Below are positions 58,058 to 64,000 of a DNA stretch of 64,000 nt, piece after piece. Positions within the stretch are counted from its first letter, which is position 1; each line of letters begins with the position of its first letter. The stretch lies in NCBI RefSeq assembly GCF_035593265.1, contig NZ_CP141614.1:2418001-2482000 (forward strand). The letters are read 5' to 3'. This DNA comes from Limnochorda sp. LNt. GTDB lineage: Bacteria; Bacillota; Limnochordia; Limnochordales; Geochordaceae. The notes beneath the pieces were generated by a model. It ran no database searches. It was not told the DNA's origin and worked only from the letters and a program-made list of their open reading frames with translations. The position numbers and the translations under genes are program-made.

Positions 58058-58663
58058 TCAGACGTCCCAGAGGCAGCGCTGCCGCACGGCGTTGTAAAGG
58101 GGCGCGGTCCGCAGGAAGCCCTCCCGGTCCCGGCGGCGCAGCTGCTCCTCGATCTCCTGGCGGAGCGTGATGGCGAGCAGCAACAGATCCACCTGCTCCC
58201 GGACGATCTCCGCCAGCGCGGCCTCGACGCGGCGACGTTGCTCGCCCTTGACCGGCATGGCAGGGTTGGGCTCCAGCACCGCCCGGTACCAGGGCGGCAC
58301 CTCCGAGGCGAAGGAGAAGACCGCGTAGAGGCGCCCGCGCAGGTGCTGCAGGGCTTCGATGGCCTGGATGGGGTCGTGGACGTGGAGGGCGCAGGTGCGG
58401 TGGAGCTGGCGCACGAGTCGCCCGTTGACGATGCTGACCTCCTCGCGCTGGTGGGCGCCCAGCTCGAGTTCGAAACCCGCCTCGGGGCTGCCGTCCTCGG
58501 CGATGAGGACGGTGTTGGGCAGGAAGTCGCGCTCCGAGACGAAGCTGATCCGCTCGAGCAGCCCCGGCGCCTCCAGCAGGTGCTGGAGGAAGTAGAGGCT
58601 GGCCGGATTCTTCAACGGCAATCGACTGAATCGGAAGATCGCCTCTCGCTTGGCCTTGAGCAT
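58058..58663 (-). CDS. YpiB-family protein (UPF0302 plus IDEAL-type C-terminus)
   Basis: From ATG 58663 the 201-residue protein resembles Bacillus Ypi[66 protein letters not shown]-terminal helical segment [24 protein letters not shown] is like the IDEAL domain. Its function is not settled. In Bacillus the gene lies near the quinol:cytochrome c oxidoreductase genes. Here it sits alone next to the SOS operon. The open frame upstream of 58663 runs into the SOS promoter and is not coding. Confidence 0.75.
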   Translation of the reverse strand: MLKAKREAIFRFSRLPLKNPASLYFLQHLLEAPGLLERISFVSERDFLPNTVLIAEDGSPEAGFELELGAHQREEVSIVNGRLVRQLHRTCALHVHDPIQAIEALQHLRGRLYAVFSFASEVPPWYRAVLEPNPAMPVKGEQRRRVEAALAEIVREQVDLLLLAITLRQEIEEQLRRRDREGFLRTAPLYNAVRQRCLWDV

Positions 58664-58844
58664 TGCCCGTTGCGGCGCGGCTCGAAGCGACGCTTCGAAC
58701 TCGCCCCGATGCCCCCCGTGGTCAAGGGTTTCGACAAGATGGGCCGGAATGGTGGTCGACCGATGTCGCCGGCCCGTTGGATGTGTCAGACAGTATTCTC
58801 TCCAACTGGCGGCGATTCCTGCGAATGATTCGCGCTCCCGCCCC

Positions 58845-58874
58845 TTGATGGCGAACATGTATTCGTGGTACAAT
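58845..58874 (+). promoter_or_regulatory. Promoter of the imuB-dnaE2 operon
   Basis: TTGATG (58845-58850; four of six), an 18-base spacer and TACAAT (58869-58874; five of six). The first LexA-like box lies wholly inside the spacer. Transcript start predicted near 58881, 37 bases before ATG 58918. Confidence 0.75.
58852..58865. promoter_or_regulatory. LexA (SOS) box 1
   Basis: CGAACATGTATTCG has a perfect CGAAC left half and a nearly complete ATTCG right half. It sits between the -35 and -10 boxes, where LexA binding would block RNA polymerase. Two mismatches to the Bacillus-type consensus CGAACRNRYGTTYC. Confidence 0.7.
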
Positions 58875-58885
58875 GGCCCCGGTAC

Positions 58886-58899
58886 CGAACATATGTTTC
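58886..58899. promoter_or_regulatory. LexA (SOS) box 2
   Basis: CGAACATATGTTTC fits the Bacillus-type SOS consensus CGAACRNRYGTTYC at every position. It lies just downstream of the predicted transcript start and 19 bases before the imuB ATG. Confidence 0.85.
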
Positions 58900-58917
58900 G
58901 CCTCGGGAGGCCGACCC

Positions 58918-60183
58918 ATGACCCCGGTGGCCTATCTGTACGCTCCCCATCTGGCCGCCGACATCGTGCAACGGTCCGATCCATCGGTCGCGAGGCGGCC
59001 CCTCGCCATCCTGGCCGCTCCAGAGGAGGAGACCGTCGCCGACTGCTCATGGGAGGCGACGCGATGGGGGGTGCGGTCCGGCACCTCCCTGCGCCAGGCT
59101 CATCTGGCCTGTCCGGGCCTGGAGGTGCGGGTCTGCCCGGATGCGCACATCCAGGCGCACCTGGCGACGGTCTGGGATGCGCTGGTGCGTGCCGGTTGCC
59201 TCGTGGAGCCCGATCCGCCATACGGCGCCTTCGTCGGGCCTGCCGACGCCACCGCTCCGGAGGCGCTGGCCTCCGTCGTCGAGCAGGCGCTGCCCGCCGT
59301 CTGGGTGCTGGGAGCGGGGCCCACCCGCCTGATGGCCAAGGCAGCCGCGCTGGAGCAGGCCGAGCACCTGCACCGCCATGCGGCGGCCGGGCGTCTGCGG
59401 GCGGGAGGCGTCGTCGTACGCGTCATCCGCCCCGACGAGGCCCGCGCCTTCCTCGAGGGCCTCCCGCTCCGCCACCTCTGGCTCTGCCCCGATCCCATCC
59501 GTGACGAGCTCATCCGGCTCGGCTTCAAGACCGTGGGGGCCGTCGCCGCCCTGCCCGGTGAGGCGCTGATGGAGCGGTTCGGCCCCATCGGCTGGCAGAT
59601 CTGGCAGAAGAGCCGGGGGATCGACTCCAGGGAGGTGCTGGCCGCCTATCCGCCGCCATCCCTGAGCCGGGTCTCCGATCTGGAGGGCGAGGCCCTCACG
59701 TGGGAGCAGGGTGACGGCCTGGCCCTCCGGGTGCGCCAGTGGGCCCGCGCCCTTCACGCCGAGCTGCAGGCGCGCACGCAGGTGGCCCAGGCGCTGGCGA
59801 TGCGCCTCTGGCTGCGCCCTCCGGCGATGACCCTGGTCGAGACGATCCGGTTGGGCGAGGATCGCCAGGGCGCCGGTTCCTGGGAGATCGTGGCCCTCCA
59901 CCTGCTCGATCGGCTCCGCCGGCAAGCCGAGCCCTGGCAGGCGAGCGGCGCCCGCCCCCACCGCCTGGAGCTCGTAGCCGCTCCCATCCGGCCCGCCCGA
60001 CCCCAGCCGGTGCCCCTGTTGCCCCGCTTGAGCGTCGCCTCCCGGCAGAGCCGGTTGCACCGGGCCCTGCAGGCGGTCACCCAACGGGTAGGGCCGGGCG
60101 CCGTGAGGCCCGCCTCCGAGCGCCCTCTCAGCCGCCGGGAGTCCATGCTCAGCCTCATCGAGCAGGGGGCGGGGTTGCCGTGA
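58918..60183 (+). CDS. imuB: ImuB-like Y-family polymerase homologue
   Basis: The 421-residue protein from ATG 58918 (GGGAGG seven bases upstream) aligns with Y-family polymerases through the palm/thumb region ([58 protein letters not shown]). However, the first catalytic site, normally D-x-D-x-F/Y-F/Y, reads AYLYAPHL without the acidic residues. This is the hallmark of ImuB, an inactive polymerase that bridges DnaE2 to the sliding clamp during mutagenic repair. It is followed by DUF6504 and dnaE2. ImuA is not present. Two LexA boxes lie upstream. Confidence 0.9.
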   Translation: MTPVAYLYAPHLAADIVQRSDPSVARRPLAILAAPEEETVADCSWEATRWGVRSGTSLRQAHLACPGLEVRVCPDAHIQAHLATVWDALVRAGCLVEPDPPYGAFVGPADATAPEALASVVEQALPAVWVLGAGPTRLMAKAAALEQAEHLHRHAAAGRLRAGGVVVRVIRPDEARAFLEGLPLRHLWLCPDPIRDELIRLGFKTVGAVAALPGEALMERFGPIGWQIWQKSRGIDSREVLAAYPPPSLSRVSDLEGEALTWEQGDGLALRVRQWARALHAELQARTQVAQALAMRLWLRPPAMTLVETIRLGEDRQGAGSWEIVALHLLDRLRRQAEPWQASGARPHRLELVAAPIRPARPQPVPLLPRLSVASRQSRLHRALQAVTQRVGPGAVRPASERPLSRRESMLSLIEQGAGLP

Positions 60184-60443
60184 GCCGGCGCATCGAGCAG
60201 CCCGTGGAGGTGGTGGGCACCCTCGAGCCCGGCGGGAGCGGCGGAGGTACGGGGGCGTCCATCGTGTGGGGCCATCGGCGCCTGCGCGTGCTGGAGTGCC
60301 TGGCCGAGTGGCGCGAGGCAGGCCGCTGGTGGGACGGCGAGGCCGAGCGGCGGGTCGTGCGGGTGCTGACCGAGGGCGGCATCTACGAGCTGAGCTGCGA
60401 TGCGGCTACGGGCCGCTGGACCGTCGAGCGCGTCCTGGATTGA
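60180..60443 (+). CDS. DUF6504-like protein of the mutagenesis operon
   Basis: The 87-residue protein from GTG 60180 (GTGA overlap with imuB) has IVWGHRRLRVLECLAEWREAGRWWDGEAERRVVRVL and IYELSCDAATGRWTVERV. This pattern resembles, as I recall it, the small DUF6504 proteins often found between Y-family and DnaE2 polymerase genes in Gram-positives. The function is unknown; a role as an accessory factor is inferred from position. Confidence 0.75.
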   Translation: MSRRIEQPVEVVGTLEPGGSGGGTGASIVWGHRRLRVLECLAEWREAGRWWDGEAERRVVRVLTEGGIYELSCDAATGRWTVERVLD

Positions 60444-60469
60444 CCCGAGCGAGCCGGCAGGACCGGGCC

Positions 60470-63400
60470 ATGGCGGCGGACTTCGTCCACCTGCACGTGC
60501 ACACTCCCTTCTCCTTCCTGGACGGCGCCAGCTCCATCGACGCCCTGCTCCAGCGCGCCCGTGACCTGGGCATGGAGGCGCTGGCCATCACCGACCACGA
60601 CACGCTGAGCGGCGTCGTCCGATTCACCCAGCGAGCACGGACCCTGGGCATCAAGCCCATCGTGGGGGTCGAGCTGACGCTGCAGGGCGGCCATCACCTG
60701 GTCCTCCTGGCCCGGGACCGCACGGGGTATGCCAACCTCTGCCAGATCGTGACCGACGCCCACCTGCACGCCCCGCGCCGCCACCCGCAGGCTCGCTGGG
60801 AGACCATCGCCCGCCATGCCCGTGGCCTCGTCGCCCTGACGGGATGCCGTCGGGGCGAGCTGGCCAGCCGCATCTTCCGCGGCCAGGTGGACGAGGCCCG
60901 ACGAGCCCTGGCCCGCTACCGTGACGTCTTCGGGGAGCACCTGTTCGTCGAGCTCCAGGATCTGGGATGGCCCCACAGCCGGTGGCTGGTCCACCGCCTG
61001 GCGGAGCTGGCGAGGGAGGCGGGGGTGCCGGTGGTCGCCACCAACGACGTCCATTACGCCCGCAAGGCCGACTTTCCCGTGCACGACGCCCTGACCTGCG
61101 TGCGCACCCGCACGACCCTGGAGCAGGTGCACCCCGAGCGCCCCCTCAACGCCGAGCAGTATCTCAAGTCCGCGCAGGAGATGGCCGCCCTCTTCGCCGA
61201 GATGCCCGAGGCGCTGCACAACGCCGCGCGCATCGCCCGCATGTGCGAGGATGACGTGCTGCCCCTGGGGGAGAGTCTCTTCCCCGCCTATCCCGACGTG
61301 CCTGCGGGCCAAACCGCCACGCAGCTCTTGCGCCGGCTGGTCTACGAGGGGGCGCAGGCCCGCTACGGCCGCGTCACGCCGGCCATCCGGGATCGGCTGG
61401 ATCACGAGCTGGCCATCATCGAGGCCCTGGGCGTCGCGGACTACTTCCTGGTGGCCCACGACATCGTGCAGTTCGCCCGCCAGCGGGGCATCCGCACGGC
61501 CGGGCGCGGCTCGGCAGCCGACTCGGCCGTGGCCTACGTCCTCTCCCTGACGGACGTGGACGCCATCGGCCGCGGCCTGCTCTTCGAGCGCTTCCTCAGC
61601 CTGGAGCGCGCGCAGAGGCCCGACATCGACCTCGACTTCGACGCACGCCACCGCGACGAGGTGGCCGCCTACGTCTACCGGCGCTACGGCCCCGAGCACG
61701 TCGCCTCCGTCGCCACCTACAACACCTTCCAGGCCCGGTCGGCGCTGAGGGAGATGGGCAAGGTCCTGGGCTACCCCGAGCCGGAGATCGACGCGCTGGC
61801 CAAGCGCTTCCCCCATATCCCCGCCGACGCCATCCGACGGGCTGCCGCCTCGCTGCCCGAGCTGCGGCGAAGCGAGCTGCTGCAGCCCGTTGCCGGTGCG
61901 GCTGGTCACCGCTACGAGCTCCTCTTCGATCTGGCCGAGGCGGTGGCAGGCTTTCCCCGCCACCTGGGGACCCACCTGGGCGGCCTCATCCTCAGCGCGC
62001 CCCCCATCACGCAGGTCGTGCCCCTTCAGCTGGCGGCCAAGGGCATGACGGTGGCCCAGTTCGACAAGGACGACGTGGAGGCCGTGGGCTTCATCAAGCT
62101 CGATCTGCTGAGCCTGAGGATGCTGGGCGCGGTCGACGACGCGGTCCGCCTCATCCGCCAGGGGCAGGCGGCCCCCTCGGATGGCGGCGGGCCGTCCGAG
62201 GGAGAGGCCTTCTCCTACGAGCGCATCCCCCTCGACGACGCCGAGACCTACCGGATGCTGGCCGAAGGCGAGACCGTCGGCGTCTTCCAGCTGGAGAGCC
62301 CGGCGCAGCGAGCCCTGCAGGGCCGTCTGGGTGCGCGCCACATCGAGGACATCGTGGCCAGCGTGGCCCTCATCCGGCCCGGCCCCATCAAGGGCAACAT
62401 GGTGGAGCCCTTCATCGCTCGACGCAAGGGCCTCGAGCCCGTGCCGCACCTCCACCCCGTCCTGGAGCGGATCCTCGCCAAGACCTACGGCGTCGTCCTC
62501 TTTCAAGAGCAGGTCATCGAGATCGCCACGGCCATCGCGGGCTTCACGCCGGGCGAGGCGGATCGCCTGCGTCGGGCCATGACCCACTTTCGTTCGCAGC
62601 AGGAGATGGAGGCCATCGGGCAGCTCTTCGTGGAGCGGGCCCTGGCACGAGGCGTCGAGCCGGCTCTGGCCCGGACCATCTTCTCCTACATCGTGGCCTA
62701 CGCCGGCTACGGGTTTTGCGAGGCCCACGCCGCGGCCTTCGCCACCACCGCCTACAAGACCGCCTACCTGTTGCGCCACCACCCCGCCGAGTTCTACGCG
62801 GCGCTGCTCAACAACCAGCCCATGGGCTTCTACCCGCCGCACACCCTGGTGACGGCGGCGCGCTGTCGCGGCGTCACCGTGCTCGGACCCGACGTCAACC
62901 GCAGCGAGGCGGACTACCAGGTGGAGCGCCTGGAGCCGACCGGGGCGCCCGCCATCCGGGTGCCCCTCAAGGTGCTGCGGGGGCTCGGGGAGGCCGGCGC
63001 TCGTCTCCTGCTCGACGAGCGTGCCCGGGGCGGACCCTACCGGTCGCTGGCCGATCTCTGCCGGCGGGTGGAGCTGGAGCGCGACGGCCTCGAGTCGCTG
63101 ATCATGGCCGGCGCCCTCGATGGGCTGCACCCCAACCGCCGCGCCCTGTTGTGGGCGCTGCCCGCGATCCTGCAGAGGGCGCGCATGGAGCGGGAGCGTC
63201 GAGCGGCGACCCCCGACGAGGCGCTGCGGAGGCAGGCGGACCTGGGCCTGTCGGCCGACGCGGGAGGGTCCGGCCACCCGGCCCCGCTGCTGGAGGACTT
63301 CTCACCCTTCGAGAAGCTGGCCCTGGAGCTCTACGCGATGGGATTCTCCCCCGACAAGCACCTGCTGGCGTCACTGCGCCCGTCGCTGACCCGACGCGGC

Positions 63401-63697
63401 GTGCTCACCACCCAGCAGGCGCGTCGCCGTCCCCGGGGCGCGTGGGTGCAGGTCGCGGGGCTCTCCATCCGTCCGCATCGCCCGCCGACCCGCAGCGGCC
63501 GGACGGTGGTCTTCCTGACGCTCGAGGACGAGGAGGGACTCCTGGACGTGACCCTCTTCGAACCCGTCTACCAGCGCTGGGGCCACCTGATCTTCACCCG
63601 CCCGGCGCTGATCGTCACCGGCCGTCTCGAGCGGCGGGGCCGGAGCGTGAGCCTCACCGCGGCGCACGTCCGGCCCCTGGATCTCACTCCGCCTTAG
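60470..63697 (+). CDS. dnaE2: Error-prone DNA polymerase III alpha homologue DnaE2
   Basis: The 1,075-residue C-family polymerase has a PHP domain (FVHLHVHTPFSFLDGASS; ITDHDTLSG), the palm catalytic Asp motif PDIDLDFD at 384-391, and fingers and helix-hairpin-helix regions (GFCEAHAAAFATTAYKTAYLLRHHP). An OB-fold C-terminus starts ARRRPRGAWVQVAGLSIRPHR. The length and PHP-first order match DnaE2/ImuC, which copies past DNA damage with ImuB. The ATG at 60470 has GCAGGA upstream. Its end overlaps the next gene by 14 bases on the opposite strand. DnaE1 remains possible, but the imuB neighbour argues for DnaE2. Confidence 0.93.
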   Translation: MAADFVHLHVHTPFSFLDGASSIDALLQRARDLGMEALAITDHDTLSGVVRFTQRARTLGIKPIVGVELTLQGGHHLVLLARDRTGYANLCQIVTDAHLHAPRRHPQARWETIARHARGLVALTGCRRGELASRIFRGQVDEARRALARYRDVFGEHLFVELQDLGWPHSRWLVHRLAELAREAGVPVVATNDVHYARKADFPVHDALTCVRTRTTLEQVHPERPLNAEQYLKSAQEMAALFAEMPEALHNAARIARMCEDDVLPLGESLFPAYPDVPAGQTATQLLRRLVYEGAQARYGRVTPAIRDRLDHELAIIEALGVADYFLVAHDIVQFARQRGIRTAGRGSAADSAVAYVLSLTDVDAIGRGLLFERFLSLERAQRPDIDLDFDARHRDEVAAYVYRRYGPEHVASVATYNTFQARSALREMGKVLGYPEPEIDALAKRFPHIPADAIRRAAASLPELRRSELLQPVAGAAGHRYELLFDLAEAVAGFPRHLGTHLGGLILSAPPITQVVPLQLAAKGMTVAQFDKDDVEAVGFIKLDLLSLRMLGAVDDAVRLIRQGQAAPSDGGGPSEGEAFSYERIPLDDAETYRMLAEGETVGVFQLESPAQRALQGRLGARHIEDIVASVALIRPGPIKGNMVEPFIARRKGLEPVPHLHPVLERILAKTYGVVLFQEQVIEIATAIAGFTPGEADRLRRAMTHFRSQQEMEAIGQLFVERALARGVEPALARTIFSYIVAYAGYGFCEAHAAAFATTAYKTAYLLRHHPAEFYAALLNNQPMGFYPPHTLVTAARCRGVTVLGPDVNRSEADYQVERLEPTGAPAIRVPLKVLRGLGEAGARLLLDERARGGPYRSLADLCRRVELERDGLESLIMAGALDGLHPNRRALLWALPAILQRARMERERRAATPDEALRRQADLGLSADAGGSGHPAPLLEDFSPFEKLALELYAMGFSPDKHLLASLRPSLTRRGVLTTQQARRRPRGAWVQVAGLSIRPHRPPTRSGRTVVFLTLEDEEGLLDVTLFEPVYQRWGHLIFTRPALIVTGRLERRGRSVSLTAAHVRPLDLTPP

Positions 63698-64000
63698 GGC
63701 AGTCCGGGCACAGCCCCAGCACCCGATCCAGCATCGCGACGATGCGCTGCGTGGCGCCGGGCGGCCCCATGCGCTCCCGCCCCGTCTCCCCACGGCGCCG
63801 GCGCTCGTCGGGGGCGTCCAGCAGCCTCGCGACCTCCTGCGCGGCCTGCTCGGGCCCCTCCACCAGCACCAGGGCGTCGCCCAGCAGCCGCTTCTGCCGG
63901 AGGGCGAAGCGGCGGGTATACTGCACGCCGGAGCGAGGGAAGGCCACCACCACCCGGCCGAGGCCCGCCGCCTGCTCGTTGGCGGTGCCCGCCAGCCCCA
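63684..64000 (-). CDS. Lipid-A-disaccharide-synthase-related protein, C-terminal part (partial)
   Basis: Only the last about 105 residues are in the window. GLAGTANEQAAGLGRVVVAFP and GVQYTRRFALRQKRLLGD, followed by a helical tail, match the donor-site end of LpxB-like GT-B glycosyltransferases. They look closest to the lipid-A-disaccharide-synthase-related family of cyanobacteria, Deinococcus and related groups. No other lpx gene is visible. It runs off the right edge and its stop overlaps dnaE2 by 14 bases. Confidence 0.7.
   Translation of the reverse strand, partial: GLAGTANEQAAGLGRVVVAFPRSGVQYTRRFALRQKRLLGDALVLVEGPEQAAQEVARLLDAPDERRRRGETGRERMGPPGATQRIVAMLDRVLGLCPDCPKAE

Noticed and set aside
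1-64000. CRISPR arrays, insertion sequences, integrases, toxin-antitoxin or phage genes
   Set aside because: No repeated spaced units, no terminal inverted repeats with a transposase, and no mobile-element protein motifs were seen by eye.

Overview
This is a very GC-rich (by eye above 70%, not computed) and densely packed stretch of bacterial chromosome. About sixty genes are packed with short spacers, frequent 4-base start/stop overlaps and several convergent genes whose 3' ends overlap. No rRNA, tRNA, CRISPR array, transposase, integrase or phage gene was seen. The gene set points to a deep-branching, high-GC Bacillota (a Limnochordia-like lineage is my best guess). The reasons are a YpiB/IDEAL protein, a GerMN protein, a type of SOS box known from Bacillus, the HtpX/PspAA/PspAB stress set and sigma-A promoters with TATAAT-like boxes. 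Envelope features (System I cytochrome c maturation, a beta-rich exported protein, a lipid-A-disaccharide-synthase-like protein) hint at a diderm cell. The lineage call is inference.

Layout. 1-1.5 kb: the start of a radical SAM protein behind thyX. 1.5-5.6 kb: dxr, then htpX-pspAB facing pspA-pspAA across a shared hairpin terminator (membrane stress). 5.7-8.6 kb: sufB with a Rieske ferredoxin, then murB. 8.6-12.4 kb: ccmF-ccmH and a thioredoxin/beta-propeller fusion. 12.5-18.3 kb: an exported beta-rich protein, an MFS permease, a RibD reductase domain, a DUF2630 protein, a solute-binding protein and a Cof-type HAD phosphatase. 18.4-23.1 kb: a complete branched-chain amino-acid-type ABC importer (livKHMGF). 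23.0-27.5 kb: a heterodimeric ABC exporter and a GerMN protein.

27.6-34.1 kb: two cyclic-di-GMP proteins. One is a GAF-GGDEF protein with an apparently frameshifted membrane N-terminus. The other is a GAF/HD-GYP/GAF/GGDEF protein that leads a four-gene overlapping operon (hydrolase, DUF429, adenosine-specific kinase). A nuclease lies between them. 34.2-37.8 kb: a cysteine-rich MarR regulator with a palindromic operator, a tiny membrane protein and a 2-oxoacid:ferredoxin oxidoreductase (alpha/beta). 38-46.5 kb: a GT4 glycosyltransferase, a HEAT-repeat protein, an rRNA methyltransferase, a RING-finger/solute-binding fusion, a NagD-type phosphatase and a large phosphodiester glycosidase. 46.5-54.1 kb: histidine degradation (hutH, hutI, ftcD, fchA, but no urocanase) mixed with hisC, a Nudix protein and a SWIM-nuclease. 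54-58.7 kb: nucleoside phosphorylase, metallophosphatase, Trm112-like protein, a degenerate JAMM protein coupled to a LysM protein, signal peptidase I and YpiB. 58.8-63.7 kb: an SOS-controlled mutagenesis operon (imuB, DUF6504, dnaE2). The window ends inside a lipid-A-disaccharide-synthase-related gene.

The most notable points are the RING-TM-solute-binding fusion, the MarR protein with a possible Fe-S cysteine cluster and an operator-like sequence that recurs at the sufB promoter, the textbook SOS promoter of imuB, the convergent Psp module, and the coupled degenerate JAMM and LysM genes. No stretch longer than about 300 bases lacks a gene. The longest gap (58,664-58,917) holds the SOS promoter.
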